Positions 17,580 to 26,757 of a DNA stretch of 64,000 nucleotides are shown one piece after another; within the stretch, counting starts at the first letter, position 1; every line of letters begins with the position of its first letter. Under the pieces are notes generated by a model. It was not told the origin of the DNA, did no database searches, and saw nothing but the letters and a program-made list of their open reading frames with translations. The stretch lies in the NCBI GenBank assembly GCA_016744475.1, contig JADGEH010000010.1, forward strand, positions 1 to 64,000, read 5' to 3'. The DNA comes from Thiotrichales bacterium (lineage in GTDB: Bacteria; Pseudomonadota; Gammaproteobacteria; Beggiatoales; Beggiatoaceae). The position numbers were made by a program, and so were the translations under genes.

Positions 17580-18992
17580 ATGAACCGCCATACACTATCT
17601 TTTCTATTTGGATTATGGGTTGCCTTGTGCAACATCCCGGTGATGGCTAACAATATTGATTTATCCACCGTGCCTCCACGAGAAGCGGTGCAACTCACTA
17701 TTTATAATACAGAAGATTTAACTTTAGTCCGCGATACCCGCACCGTCAGCGTGCGTAAAGGCTTAAATCCTTTGCAGTTTTCTTGGGCTAATACATTAAT
17801 TGATCCCACCTCTGTGACGCTACGCTTTGTCACTCAAGCCGATCAACTAGAGTTATTAAATACCACTTTTCCTCATGATAAATCACAAATGTTGTATTGG
17901 CAGGTACACAGTGATTATGTCGGTAGTGTGCAAATTGAAATCAGCTATTTTACTTCAGGTATTCATTGGCAAGCTGACTATACAGCGATGGCTAATCCAG
18001 AAGAAACCGAAGTTCAATTAGACAGTTTTGTGCGCATTACTAATCATTCTGGGGAAGACTATGATCAGGCGCAAGTACGATTGGTCGTTGGCACACTTCA
18101 TTTAGTAGAAAACATTGCCCAATTAGCTCAGAAACGCCCCCCAAAACGAGAAGATTTTGTAAAAAAACGAGGTGTCGAAAAAGCCATGCGTAATATCGAC
18201 GCTTTACAAGAAGGACAATTTGACAACTTAATGATGATGTCTGCCCCTGCCGCTGCCAAACAAGTCCTTAAAGAACGTTTAAGTGAATATTTCCTGTACA
18301 CCATTGAGGGAACAGAAAGCATCCCTAATGGTTGGTCAAAACGCCTACGCAGTTTTAAAGCTGAAGCGATTCCTCTCAGCATTCAATACCGTTATTATCC
18401 ACAAGAATATGGTGAGAAATTAATGCGCTTTTATTTGCTGCGCAATGATGTGGACTCTCATTTAGGCAAAACCCCTTTACCCAATGGAACGATACGCATC
18501 TTTCAACTCAATGAACAAAAAAGTCTTAAATTTTTAGCCCAGCAAAGCATTCAATATGTTCCCATTGGCGATAAGCTAGAACTCAATCTAGGTCATGATC
18601 CTTCAGTCATTTTTGAACGTATCCCTTTAAAAGCTTGGCGAGATGAGATTTTATTCAAAGTGCGAGGTGTGGAAGTGTATCGAAAATTGGACGGCGGCTT
18701 TCAATTTGATACGAACAGCCGCGTGGCGGGTTGGAATGAACATCGGCGTTATACGCAACGTATTTGTAATGACACCCGCAAATCCATAGCTGTGGCAGTA
18801 CGCCATAGTTATGCAGGAGATGTGGTTTTTCGCGGTGCATTCCCGGCTAAATTGCACAATTACAATACGGTTGAATTTACCGCAGAAATGGAAGCGGGGG
18901 AAAAGTTAGATTTGATTCATGAAGTGAGCACTCGAAAAGGCAAGAATGCTAAAAAAGACAATGTGGAATTAGGTGCTCAACTGACACCATAA
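17580..18992 (+). CDS. Exported DUF4139 domain protein
   Basis: It has 470 residues with a signal peptide (cleavage near VMA-NN, residue 23). The rest resembles the DUF4139 family: an opening VQLTIYNTEDLTLVRDTR, then VSVRKGLNPLQFSW, and a middle block with YFTSGIHWQADYTA. The function of the family is not established; some members are linked to mucoidy or envelope traits. The gene ends 22 bp from the convergent xthA gene. Confidence 0.8.
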   Translation: MNRHTLSFLFGLWVALCNIPVMANNIDLSTVPPREAVQLTIYNTEDLTLVRDTRTVSVRKGLNPLQFSWANTLIDPTSVTLRFVTQADQLELLNTTFPHDKSQMLYWQVHSDYVGSVQIEISYFTSGIHWQADYTAMANPEETEVQLDSFVRITNHSGEDYDQAQVRLVVGTLHLVENIAQLAQKRPPKREDFVKKRGVEKAMRNIDALQEGQFDNLMMMSAPAAAKQVLKERLSEYFLYTIEGTESIPNGWSKRLRSFKAEAIPLSIQYRYYPQEYGEKLMRFYLLRNDVDSHLGKTPLPNGTIRIFQLNEQKSLKFLAQQSIQYVPIGDKLELNLGHDPSVIFERIPLKAWRDEILFKVRGVEVYRKLDGGFQFDTNSRVAGWNEHRRYTQRICNDTRKSIAVAVRHSYAGDVVFRGAFPAKLHNYNTVEFTAEMEAGEKLDLIHEVSTRKGKNAKKDNVELGAQLTP

Positions 18993-19014
18993 ATCAATGG
19001 GGGAAGATGAGTGT

Positions 19015-19782
19015 TTATAGTTCGTAATCAATGATGAGCGGTGCATGATCAGAAAAACGCTCATCTTTATAGATAGACGCTGCTTGCACCTTATCTTTTA
19101 AGCCGGGTGTAACAATCTGATAATCAATTCTCCAACCTACATTTTTTGCCCATGCTTGTCCTCGGTTACTCCACCAAGTGTATTGCTCTTCCTCTTGATT
19201 TACTGCACGAAAGGCATCCACAAACTGGGCATCACCTAATAACTCATCCATCCAAGCGCGTTCTTCAGGTAAAAAACCTGAATTTTTTTGATTACTTTTC
19301 CAGTTTTTCAAATCAATATTCTTATGCGCAATATTCCAGTCACCACAGAGTACATAGTCTTTTTGGCTGTGGTGCAAACGACGTAAATAAGGCATAAAAT
19401 CATCCAGAAAACGAAATTTAAGCTGTTGACGCACTTCGCTGGAAGAACCTGATTGCAAGTACAATGAAACAACGCTGAGATGTTCAAATTGTACTTCTAA
19501 ATAACGACCTTCTTGATCTAAATAAGGTAAACCTAAGCCGTATTTAACTTGTAGCGGTTCATGGCGAGAATACACCGCAACACCGCTGTACCCTGGCTTT
19601 TGGGCATCATGATAGTAGCAGTGGAAACCCGCAGGATGAAATATCGCATCATGCAATTGATGAATCTTGGCTTTGGTTTCTTGCAAGCACACCACATCGG
19701 CTTGTTGTTGTTCCAACCAAGTAAACAAACCTTTTTTAGCAGCGGCACGAATACCATTGACATTTATGGAGATAATACGCAT
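19015..19782 (-). CDS. xthA: Exodeoxyribonuclease III
   Basis: It is an AP endonuclease and 3'-5' exonuclease in base excision repair. The start at 19782 (MRIISINVNGIRAAAKKG) matches the family; the longer frame to 19824 enters the panD terminator and is rejected. The 255-residue length is typical. Catalytic motifs include VVCLQETKA, the YSGVAVYSR segment, LCGDWNIAH, and the terminal SDHAPLIIDYEL with the catalytic Asp-His pair. Confidence 0.95.
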   Translation of the reverse strand: MRIISINVNGIRAAAKKGLFTWLEQQQADVVCLQETKAKIHQLHDAIFHPAGFHCYYHDAQKPGYSGVAVYSRHEPLQVKYGLGLPYLDQEGRYLEVQFEHLSVVSLYLQSGSSSEVRQQLKFRFLDDFMPYLRRLHHSQKDYVLCGDWNIAHKNIDLKNWKSNQKNSGFLPEERAWMDELLGDAQFVDAFRAVNQEEEQYTWWSNRGQAWAKNVGWRIDYQIVTPGLKDKVQAASIYKDERFSDHAPLIIDYEL

Positions 19783-19797
19783 TAGAAGGGACACAAT

Positions 19798-19833
19798 AAA
19801 AAAGGATGCATGGGTTTTGACCACCCAGCATCC
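19798..19833 (-). terminator. Intrinsic terminator after panD
   Basis: On the minus strand the stem GGATGCTGGGTGG.../...CCCATGCATCC is followed by six U residues (plus-strand A run at 19798-19803). It lies 17 bp after the panD stop and just before the xthA start. Confidence 0.85.
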
Positions 19834-19849
19834 TTAAACAAGAAAAGCA

Positions 19850-20230
19850 TTAAGCCGCTTGAACAGGAATGGAATGACTTGAACCTGTCACCTCATTATG
19901 TTCATTGAAATAAATTAAGGTGGGATGATGAACACTGATTTCTTGTTGAGTCATCTCGCTATAGGTACAGATAATCACCCGGTCTCCAGGGCTGGCTTTA
20001 TGCGCGGCAGCACCATTGACAGAAATGATGCGGGAACCTTCTTCTGCTTCAATCGCATAAGTGGTAAACCGCTCACCATTGGCAATATTGTAAATTTGTA
20101 TTTGTTCATACGGATAGATATTCGCCAATTTCATAAAATGGCGATCAATCGCGCAAGAACCTTCATAGTCTAATTCTGCGTGAGTTACGCAGGCACGGTG
20201 CAGTTTGCTTTTCAACAAGGTGTGTTGCAT
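19850..20230 (-). CDS. panD: Aspartate 1-decarboxylase proenzyme
   Basis: PanD makes beta-alanine for pantothenate and coenzyme A. The start at 20230 ([20 protein letters not shown]) gives 126 residues, the normal size. The self-cleavage site is present as YEGSCAID, with Gly24-Ser25; Ser25 becomes the pyruvoyl group. [19 protein letters not shown] is the other conserved block. A longer open frame to 20314 has no family support. The gene stands alone with its own terminator. Confidence 0.97.
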   Translation of the reverse strand: MQHTLLKSKLHRACVTHAELDYEGSCAIDRHFMKLANIYPYEQIQIYNIANGERFTTYAIEAEEGSRIISVNGAAAHKASPGDRVIICTYSEMTQQEISVHHPTLIYFNEHNEVTGSSHSIPVQAA

Positions 20231-20493
20231 AGCACAGTTTTCCTCGCTTGTTGGTGAACGCCAAATCATGGGCGATAAAAAAAAGATTATGCGGCACTTT
20301 AAGTAATGTTGCAATGCAGCAAAACAAATTTAATCAATCATTCTAACAAGAAATTTGTTGTCATGTTAAATAATTTTGACTACTTAATGACACATTAAAT
20401 AGGTGATTATTTTAAATCCTAGCATTCATGATTGAGTCGATATTGACAAACTTATATTCTTAACAAAATTTTATTTTTACTGGGTTTTAATCG

Positions 20494-20871
20494 ATGACAT
20501 TACAACTTTTGGTGATTGCCGCAGGAGGGGCTTTAGGTGCCCTATTACGCTTTGCTGTGTCTTCTGGGGTGTATTCCTGGTGGGGGCGTGATTTTCCCTA
20601 TGGCACATTGAGCGTGAATCTTATTGGCTCGTTTTTAATGGGTTTTTTGAGCTATCTGATGTTGGAGCGTTTACAGCTTAGCACTGAATGGCGTATGGCT
20701 GTTTTAGTTGGTTTTTTAGGCAGTTTTACGACTTTTTCAACCTTTTCTTTGGATACATTGAATTTATTTTTAAGCGAAGCGTATTTAAAGGCTTTGGTGA
20801 ATATGCTGTCTAGTGTCATTTTGTGTCTGCTAGCCACGGGTATAGGCTTATGGTTAGCGCGACAATGCTAA
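20494..20871 (+). CDS. crcB: Fluoride channel CrcB/FluC
   Basis: It is a small dual-topology membrane protein of 125 residues with four helices that exports fluoride. Family motifs are AAGGALGALLRF near the N terminus, GTLSVNLIGSFLMGFL in helix 2, and GFLGSFTTFSTFS with the Phe residues lining the pore. No fluoride riboswitch consensus was found in the AT-rich 20315-20493 leader. Confidence 0.96.
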   Translation: MTLQLLVIAAGGALGALLRFAVSSGVYSWWGRDFPYGTLSVNLIGSFLMGFLSYLMLERLQLSTEWRMAVLVGFLGSFTTFSTFSLDTLNLFLSEAYLKALVNMLSSVILCLLATGIGLWLARQC

Positions 20872-20976
20872 ATAGACTGGTTGCAAGGGGTATTCATCGC
20901 AACAAGTCTAATAACCCACCTTACGCACACAGCGTAATGTCAGTCGATAAACCCACTGTGGTCAAAAGGTTGTTTC

Positions 20977-21738
20977 ATGAATGAAAGTTTAGAACGTAGT
21001 CACCGCCACATTTCTCGACAATTTAATGCGGAGTTACAGTTGCTGCATCAACATGTTTTAGAGATGGGGGGCTTGGTGCAACAACAATTGGAAAATGCCT
21101 GCCTATCGTTAATCCACAATGATGAAGCATTAGCTGACACCGTGATCAGTCATGATCATCAGGTCAATGCGATGGAAGTGGGCATTGATGAGGCTTGCAC
21201 GCAAGTGTTGGCTCGTCGCCAACCTGCCGCAGGCGATCTGCGCATGGTGATGGCGGTGATAAAAACCATTACTGATCTCGAACGCATTGGTGACGCAGCT
21301 GAGCGTATTGCCCGTATGGCGGCGCATAAATCAGGTCATACGCAAGATTCTAGTTCTACCGTTTTGCCACGAGTATTGGTGGGGATTGAGCACCTGAGTG
21401 AATTAACTCGTTCGATGTTGCAACAAGCTTTAGATGCTTTTGCGCGTATGGATGTGGAACTGGCATTACAGGTGGCACGACAAGATGCCAAGGTGGATGA
21501 AGAATATGACGATATTATTCGCCAAGTCATGACTGATATGAAGGAAGATTCAGACGTGATTCCTGTGGCATTGGACATGATGTGGGCAGCGCGTTCTTTA
21601 GAACGTGTGGGGGATCGAGCCTGTAATATTTGTGAATACGTGATTTATTTTGTGCAGGGTAAGGATGTGCGGCACATTGACTTAGAACAAGTACAACATG
21701 ATTTAAACGCAGCGGCTCCTCTCACACAAGAGGTGTGA
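20977..21738 (+). CDS. phoU: Phosphate signalling complex protein PhoU
   Basis: PhoU links the Pst phosphate transporter to the PhoR sensor and represses the Pho response. The protein has 253 residues with two PhoU helical domains. Typical segments include VISHDHQVNAMEVGIDEACT, RMVMAVIKTITDLERIGDAAERIA and, in the second half, MMWAARSLERVGDRACNICEYVIY. The pst and phoBR genes are not adjacent. A family 1 repeat begins 19 bp after the stop. Confidence 0.95.
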   Translation: MNESLERSHRHISRQFNAELQLLHQHVLEMGGLVQQQLENACLSLIHNDEALADTVISHDHQVNAMEVGIDEACTQVLARRQPAAGDLRMVMAVIKTITDLERIGDAAERIARMAAHKSGHTQDSSSTVLPRVLVGIEHLSELTRSMLQQALDAFARMDVELALQVARQDAKVDEEYDDIIRQVMTDMKEDSDVIPVALDMMWAARSLERVGDRACNICEYVIYFVQGKDVRHIDLEQVQHDLNAAAPLTQEV

Positions 21739-21756
21739 AATGAAGCCATCATTGTA

Positions 21757-21843
21757 GAGCCTATATGAAAATGGGGTAATCGGCTGCAAACCCGCCTTTT
21801 TGGTCAGGATTTTCGCTTCGATTCCCCATCTTCGTATAGGCTC
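21757..21843 (-). repeat. Family 1 MITE-like element, copy D (87-bp deletion derivative, inverted)
   Basis: Terminal repeats are present, flanked by GTA and TTA. The internal deletion joins different points from those in copy C (between CGAAAA and CGGAAAA), so the two short forms arose independently, yet both are 87 bp. A family 2 end (GGCTCTGTTGACAC) follows directly at 21847. Confidence 0.88.
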
Positions 21844-21904
21844 TTAGGCTCTGTTGACACCTAAAGCAAACACCTCAGACAATTAAATCGCAGGCATAAA
21901 AAAA

Positions 21905-21924
21905 GGCGCGACGTATGTCGCGCC
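21905..21924. terminator. GGCGCGAC/GTCGCGCC hairpin
   Basis: It is a perfect 8-bp GC-rich stem with a four-base loop, preceded by a run of A on the plus strand. In minus-strand sense it looks like an intrinsic terminator, but no minus-strand gene leads into it. It is followed by AAAGGAGGATGGAGGAG without a clear open frame. The remaining gap to 22201 is AT-rich and probably carries the promoter of the next gene. Confidence 0.45.
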
Positions 21925-22201
21925 AAACCACCAAAGGAGGATGGAGGAGTCTGTGATTCATCAGTAGTAAGGCGTTTTTCATCCCCGCCACTCAATGCAA
22001 TCGATGGAGCGTATTGTGCCTAAACTTTGAATATTAGTCAATGCTAATTTTCTAAAATTCGAATAATCGCCACTTTATTTTTTGAAATATTTTGTTATAA
22101 ATACCTTTGATAAAGACTTGAAATGGTATATCTTCAAGACTATAAAGATATTTATAAGCGTCTGTTTATATCAAAATATTACATAAAAATGAGGTCTCAC
22201 C

Positions 22202-23086
22202 ATGCACCCTGCAGGCACGCAAAATCCATCCACCAAAACCCATCTGCACTTCTTTAATTTATTATTTATCAGTCTGTTATGCTTTCCTGCATGGGGTTTG
22301 CAAGCCAAAGACACCCTGATACTCGGTGTACATCCCTATATCACCGCACAACAAATTATAAAAAAATTTACACCACTAGCCGATTACTTGGGTTCAGCCC
22401 TAAACAAAACCGTAGACATTCATGTTGCTAAAGATTATGCAGCACATATTGAGTCCATCAAACAAGAGCAGATAGACATTGCCTACATGGGGCCCTCTCT
22501 TTATGTTGAACTATCGGCTCATCAAGATAATCCCTTACTGGCTCGCTTAGAAATTAACGGTAAATCCACATTTAAAGGCGCTTTAATCATGGGAGCGCAA
22601 CATCATTTTCAACAACTGGGAGACCTAAAAGGAAAAAGTTTTGCTTTTGGTTCACCCCATTCAACCATGAGTCATTTAGTCCCGCGTTATCAGCTGCATC
22701 AGGCAGGTGTCACCACTAAGGACTTAGCGACACACGAATTTTTAGGTAATCATGATAATGTGGCTTTGAGCGTATTAATGGGTGAATTTGATGCGGGTGC
22801 GGTGAAAGAAGCGGTATATTTTAAATATCAAGCACAGGGTTTGAAATTATTACAATGGACCCCCGACATCTCTGAACATTTATTTGTTGCCCGTAAAACA
22901 TTGCCTGCCTCAGAAGTTGAAGCTTTACGTACTGCCCTGCATACACTGAGCAAACAACCACAAGCAGCATTGATCTTACAATCCATTAAAAAAACGGTCA
23001 CCGGTTTGGTACCTGTAGAACCTGAAGATTATGCCAATTTACGAGACATTTTAAATACTTTAAAACAGCAAGGTATTCCTGAGTAG
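22202..23086 (+). CDS. PhnD-like phosphate/phosphonate-type periplasmic binding protein
   Basis: The 294-residue protein has a signal peptide (hydrophobic core LLFISLLCFPAWG) and a PhnD/SsuA-type solute-binding fold. Visible family features are LILGVHPYITAQQIIKKF, ADYLGSAL, IDIAYMGPSLYVEL, and GKSFAFGSPHSTMSHLVPRY. No permease or ATPase gene is near. The next gene, 110 bp on, is a membrane SpoIIE phosphatase. In such pairs the binding protein is likely to act as a sensor input rather than for import; this is inference. Confidence 0.88.
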   Translation: MHPAGTQNPSTKTHLHFFNLLFISLLCFPAWGLQAKDTLILGVHPYITAQQIIKKFTPLADYLGSALNKTVDIHVAKDYAAHIESIKQEQIDIAYMGPSLYVELSAHQDNPLLARLEINGKSTFKGALIMGAQHHFQQLGDLKGKSFAFGSPHSTMSHLVPRYQLHQAGVTTKDLATHEFLGNHDNVALSVLMGEFDAGAVKEAVYFKYQAQGLKLLQWTPDISEHLFVARKTLPASEVEALRTALHTLSKQPQAALILQSIKKTVTGLVPVEPEDYANLRDILNTLKQQGIPE

Positions 23087-23196
23087 TCAATAGATGTCAG
23101 GCACAGTCGATGAAATAGACATGATAACAATACACCTCTACTCAATAGACTGGTTGCCAGTCTAATGACGGGTATCACAATAAAACGGAGACCAGC

Positions 23197-24552
23197 ATGA
23201 ACTTGTGGCAACGTTTCTGGGAGATTCTAATGCCTGATTCCACTCTTGCACGTCAGCGTCGTCTACTGATTTTATTTATGATTATTCTGCTGTTTTTTAT
23301 GGTAATAGCAGGCACCCTCATTGCTTCTCATCAGCGTCATTTATTAATTGCAGATGAACATAAACGAGCTCAGTTAGAACTCGATTTGATTTCACAATTT
23401 GTTTCTGAATCTTTTTTAAAACGCGACTATGCAACGGTGAGCCAGTTTTTACGTAACTGGAGCGAACAACGCACACATATTGTCAGCATGAGCGCTACCT
23501 TAAAAAATGGCTTTGAATTACTCAGCTATCAACGTAAAACCCCCGCCCTCAAAACTTTTCCAGTACAACAAGCTTTAAGTTTTTCTGGAGAAAATACCGT
23601 TACCTTGTCAATTAGTAATGACATGGCGGCTATTGAAATCATCGTCACTGAATTAAACCAACAATTAGTCATGGTGTTTATTGCCATTGTGGCTTTACTG
23701 GGCGTGGCTTTATGGTTAGCACTCACACGAATTGCACTTAACCCGATGAGTTTAGAAATTCTCCAACGCACGGGGCAATTGAATGAGGCGATTTCTCACA
23801 ACATACGTATGAGCGCAGAGTTGCAAGTGAGTCGTCGTTTGCAACAAATGCTATTACCTTCTCAGCAAGAATTAAATGCTGTAAAAGAGTTAGATATTGC
23901 CAGTTTTATGGAACCCGCAGAAGAAGTCGGTGGGGATTATTTTGATGTTCTTCAGCATGAAGATGGTCGAGTCAAAATAGGTATTGGAGATGTGACAGGG
24001 CATGGCTTGGAAAGCGGTGTATTAATGCTTATGGTACAAATGGCGGTACGTACTTTACTGGCTAATGGAGTAACCGACCCTTCGGTGTTTATGCGCGTAT
24101 TAAATGATGCAGTGTTTGATAACGTCAAGCGCATGAATTCAGATAAAAACATGACGCTCGCTTTGCTTGATTATTGTGCGGGACACTTAGAATTTACTGG
24201 GCAACATGAAGAAATTTTAGTAGTGCGTGCCAATCGTCAAATTGAACGCATTGACACGATTGATTTAGGTTTTATGGTGGGGTTAGAAAAAGACATCAGT
24301 CAATTTGTGGCACATTCTAAGTTGTTTCTTCATCCAGGAGATGGCATCGTGTTGTATACCGATGGTTTAACTGAAGCCCGTAATAGCGATAAGAAACATT
24401 ACGGTGTTGAACGTCTATGCACATTGGTGAGTGAGAACTGGCACTTACCGGCTAAATCAATACAACAAGCCGTGATTAGCCACTTATATCAATTTATTGG
24501 CGAACAAAAGTTGATGGATGATGTGACCTTACTCATCATTAAACAAAAGTAA
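23197..24552 (+). CDS. Membrane PP2C/SpoIIE-type serine phosphatase
   Basis: The 451-residue protein has two transmembrane segments (about 24-45 and 150-172) around a periplasmic sensor region of about 100 residues. A linker helix leads to a C-terminal SpoIIE/RsbU phosphatase. Metal-binding motifs are EEVGGDYFDV, GIGDVTGHGLESG, DGIVLYTDGLTEARN, and the final LMDDVTLLII. Such enzymes dephosphorylate anti-anti-sigma (STAS) proteins. No STAS or anti-sigma gene is near. Pairing with the PhnD-like protein suggests ligand-controlled signalling. A strong terminator follows. Confidence 0.9.
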   Translation: MNLWQRFWEILMPDSTLARQRRLLILFMIILLFFMVIAGTLIASHQRHLLIADEHKRAQLELDLISQFVSESFLKRDYATVSQFLRNWSEQRTHIVSMSATLKNGFELLSYQRKTPALKTFPVQQALSFSGENTVTLSISNDMAAIEIIVTELNQQLVMVFIAIVALLGVALWLALTRIALNPMSLEILQRTGQLNEAISHNIRMSAELQVSRRLQQMLLPSQQELNAVKELDIASFMEPAEEVGGDYFDVLQHEDGRVKIGIGDVTGHGLESGVLMLMVQMAVRTLLANGVTDPSVFMRVLNDAVFDNVKRMNSDKNMTLALLDYCAGHLEFTGQHEEILVVRANRQIERIDTIDLGFMVGLEKDISQFVAHSKLFLHPGDGIVLYTDGLTEARNSDKKHYGVERLCTLVSENWHLPAKSIQQAVISHLYQFIGEQKLMDDVTLLIIKQK

Positions 24553-24589
24553 AAAAATTGTCTGCCTATAGACAACTTATCTGAGCATT

Positions 24590-24620
24590 AAAAAACACCG
24601 CTAAGAGCGGTGTTTTTTTG
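24590..24620. terminator. Bidirectional intrinsic terminator
   Basis: ACACCGCT/AGCGGTGT forms an 8-bp stem with A and T runs on either side. It lies between the phosphatase gene and the convergent ankyrin gene and can serve both. Confidence 0.9.
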
Positions 24621-24644
24621 TTCTACAACGGATTAGAATCCCAT

Positions 24645-26033
24645 CTATTTTTTGAGTGAATCAAATCCCCCTAGTACGTCAATAATGTTTTTCGCATTGT
24701 CTGCCATTTCTTGATTGCGTTTATCTTCAGAAATCGATTCTATAGCCCCCCAATTGGCAAACGCATGTTGCAGTACCGTGCGGCCTGATGGGTGCAAGCG
24801 GGTGTCGAGTCCTTTATCGAGCAAGAACTTCACATTGTCGTAAGAATTGGCCGAAATCGCAGAGAAAATAGCAGTGACTTGATGTTCGTCAGGCTGGTTG
24901 ACATCGGCTCCATGATCCAGCAGAAGTTGCATCATATCCGTGGTTTTCTTGCACATGGCGGCATAAAACAAGGCGCGTGTTGACACCATATCCACACCAT
25001 ATTTGAGCAAGCATTCAACCATTTCTAATGCCCCTTGTTTGGCGGCAATGCCAATGGGGGTCATGCCTTTATCGGCTTGTTGGTTCACATCCGCTCCGCT
25101 TTTAAGCAAAATTTCCGTCAGCAGTGCGTGATTATTGGCTGCGGCTAGATGCAGGGGGGTTTGGTTTTGCTTTTGAACGGCTTTGATATTGGGATCGGCT
25201 TTGTGTTTGAGCAGCACGATAGCAATGTCAGCGAGGGCTTTTTCTTTTTCTGGGCTGTCTAGCAAGGGCGCGGCGGCAAGATAATGCAAAGCGGTGTAAC
25301 CCGGCGTGTTGTCGCAAGTATTGGGCTTTGCGCCTTGTTCGAGCAAGAAGTGAATGAGTTTTTTATTTTTGTTATAACGCGCCGCTTGTAACAAGGGCGT
25401 GCGCCCATTAAATGGGGAGTCAGGAGCATCAGGCACTTGGGTGCATTCGTTGACATCAGCCCCTTGCTTGAGCAAGAAACCGACTAATTCTGTGTGTCCT
25501 AGACGCACGCTCATATGTAAAGCGTTTTCGCCTTTATCGTTGACGGCATTGAGTGTGGCCCCGTGTTTGAGTAATGCGCCTACGGTACCAATGCGGCTTT
25601 TTTGATGTTGTGCGTAGTCGATGCTTTTTTTCTTGGTTTTAACCCAAGCCGGCGTGGTGCTGATGCAGCAGTGCAGTGGCGGGTGTTCTTTGTATAAGGT
25701 GTTGGGATCGGCTTCGTGTTGTAGTAGCAATTCAACAATCTCTGCATGTGCGTATTCTGCGGCACGGTGTAGCAAAGTATTGTCTTCCCAATCGCGGCAT
25801 TGAGCATAGGCTGGATTAAAAGCGAGATATTGGCTAATGGTGTCTCGGTCACCGAGATTGACGGCATGGAGGGCTTTGACAAAGGTATATTGAGGTGGAT
25901 CATCAATATCTTCAGGGGAAATGCCGTCATCTGTATCATCATATTCTTCTTCATCGTCGTATTCGTCATAGTCATCTTCGTCGTAGCCACGACGTTGATC
26001 AATCATATCTTTGATTTTATTAAAAAGTCCCAT
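24645..26033 (-). CDS. Ankyrin repeat protein
   Basis: The 462-residue protein starts with MGLFNKIKDMIDQRRG and a strongly acidic Asp/Glu/Tyr stretch (residues about 17-40), followed by about ten ankyrin repeats (patterns such as NTLLHRAAEYAHAEIVELLL, GENALHMSVRLGHTELVGFL and TPLHLAAANNHALLTEILLK). Ankyrin repeats mediate protein binding; the partner is unknown. There is no signal peptide. The start at 26033 is preferred over 26039 because AAGGGGG then lies 7 bp upstream. A family 1 repeat sits 45 bp upstream of the start. Confidence 0.9.
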   Translation of the reverse strand: MGLFNKIKDMIDQRRGYDEDDYDEYDDEEEYDDTDDGISPEDIDDPPQYTFVKALHAVNLGDRDTISQYLAFNPAYAQCRDWEDNTLLHRAAEYAHAEIVELLLQHEADPNTLYKEHPPLHCCISTTPAWVKTKKKSIDYAQHQKSRIGTVGALLKHGATLNAVNDKGENALHMSVRLGHTELVGFLLKQGADVNECTQVPDAPDSPFNGRTPLLQAARYNKNKKLIHFLLEQGAKPNTCDNTPGYTALHYLAAAPLLDSPEKEKALADIAIVLLKHKADPNIKAVQKQNQTPLHLAAANNHALLTEILLKSGADVNQQADKGMTPIGIAAKQGALEMVECLLKYGVDMVSTRALFYAAMCKKTTDMMQLLLDHGADVNQPDEHQVTAIFSAISANSYDNVKFLLDKGLDTRLHPSGRTVLQHAFANWGAIESISEDKRNQEMADNAKNIIDVLGGFDSLKK

Positions 26034-26078
26034 TGTCATTCCCCCTTGTTGTTGTCAGCCGTGGTGAGTAGGGTATTA

Positions 26079-26237
26079 GAGCCTATACGAAGATGGGGAA
26101 TCGAAGCGAAAATTCGCCCTTTTGAGGCAGGATTTTCGGTTTTTTAAGGCGAATAGCGTGCTATTTTACGAAAAAAAGCGGAAAACCTGACCAAAAGGGC
26201 GGGTTTGCAGCCGATTATCCCATTTTCGTATAGGCTC
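26079..26237 (+). repeat. Family 1 MITE-like element, copy E (159 bp)
   Basis: It is complete, with TTA on both sides. The right-hand TTA also supplies the TA flank of a family 3 element that begins three bases further on, so the two are directly abutted. Confidence 0.92.
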
Positions 26238-26240
26238 TTA

Positions 26241-26396
26241 GACTTGTCCGGGTTTAAAACACCGACTGCAAAACAGCGGATATGGGCGGTTTTCCCCGTT
26301 CCTTTTCGTTACACGAATGACTATTCGCCTCAAATGAACGAAAAAAAAACCTCAATCCCGCTGCTTTTCGCTACGGCGTTTAAACCCGGACAAGTC
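26241..26396 (+). repeat. Family 3 element (156 bp)
   Basis: Ends GACTTGTCCGGGTTTAAA and TTTAAACCCGGACAAGTC are perfect inverted repeats, flanked by TA on each side. The interior TTCGTTACACG...CTATTCGCCT resembles the core of family 1 copy F. Confidence 0.9.
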
Positions 26397-26398
26397 TA

Positions 26399-26757
26399 TT
26401 GAGTATGAAGAAAATGAGCGTTGTCATGGGTAGCTCTTGCAACATACCCGCAAAAACCGTACAAAACAGTAGAAAATTAAACCCAGTCTATGTCTTTAAG
26501 TATTTGTTTTAAGGGACTGATACTGTCAGCCGGATAGTTTTTTAGTTCCTGTTAAAGCCAGTTTAACAGAAAACCAATAATACACGGTTTTACACCATCA
26601 ACCCGCATGGCGGTTGAGTGTCAATGGATACGTATTGAAAGAATTTCAGGTTTTTGCGGTCATAGGTTTTAATCACTGTCCTCATTCATAAGCGTTGAGT
26701 TCACTCGCGCTTGTACCCACTATTAACTTCTCATTTTCATCATCTCTATTATCCACT
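26399..26757. other. Leader region upstream of the cobB/dsrN gene
   Basis: No gene is seen. Two modest stems occur: GTTAAAGCCAGTTTAAC near 26550-26566 and CAACCCGCATGGCGGTTG near 26599-26616. No cobalamin riboswitch core was found. Confidence 0.35.

Noticed and set aside
20315-20493. Possible fluoride riboswitch before crcB
   Set aside because: The leader is AT-rich and no GGNGATGG-type consensus or pseudoknot arms were found.
26399-26757. Possible cobalamin riboswitch before the cobB-like gene
   Set aside because: No B12-box-like core seen, and gene context favours dsrN.
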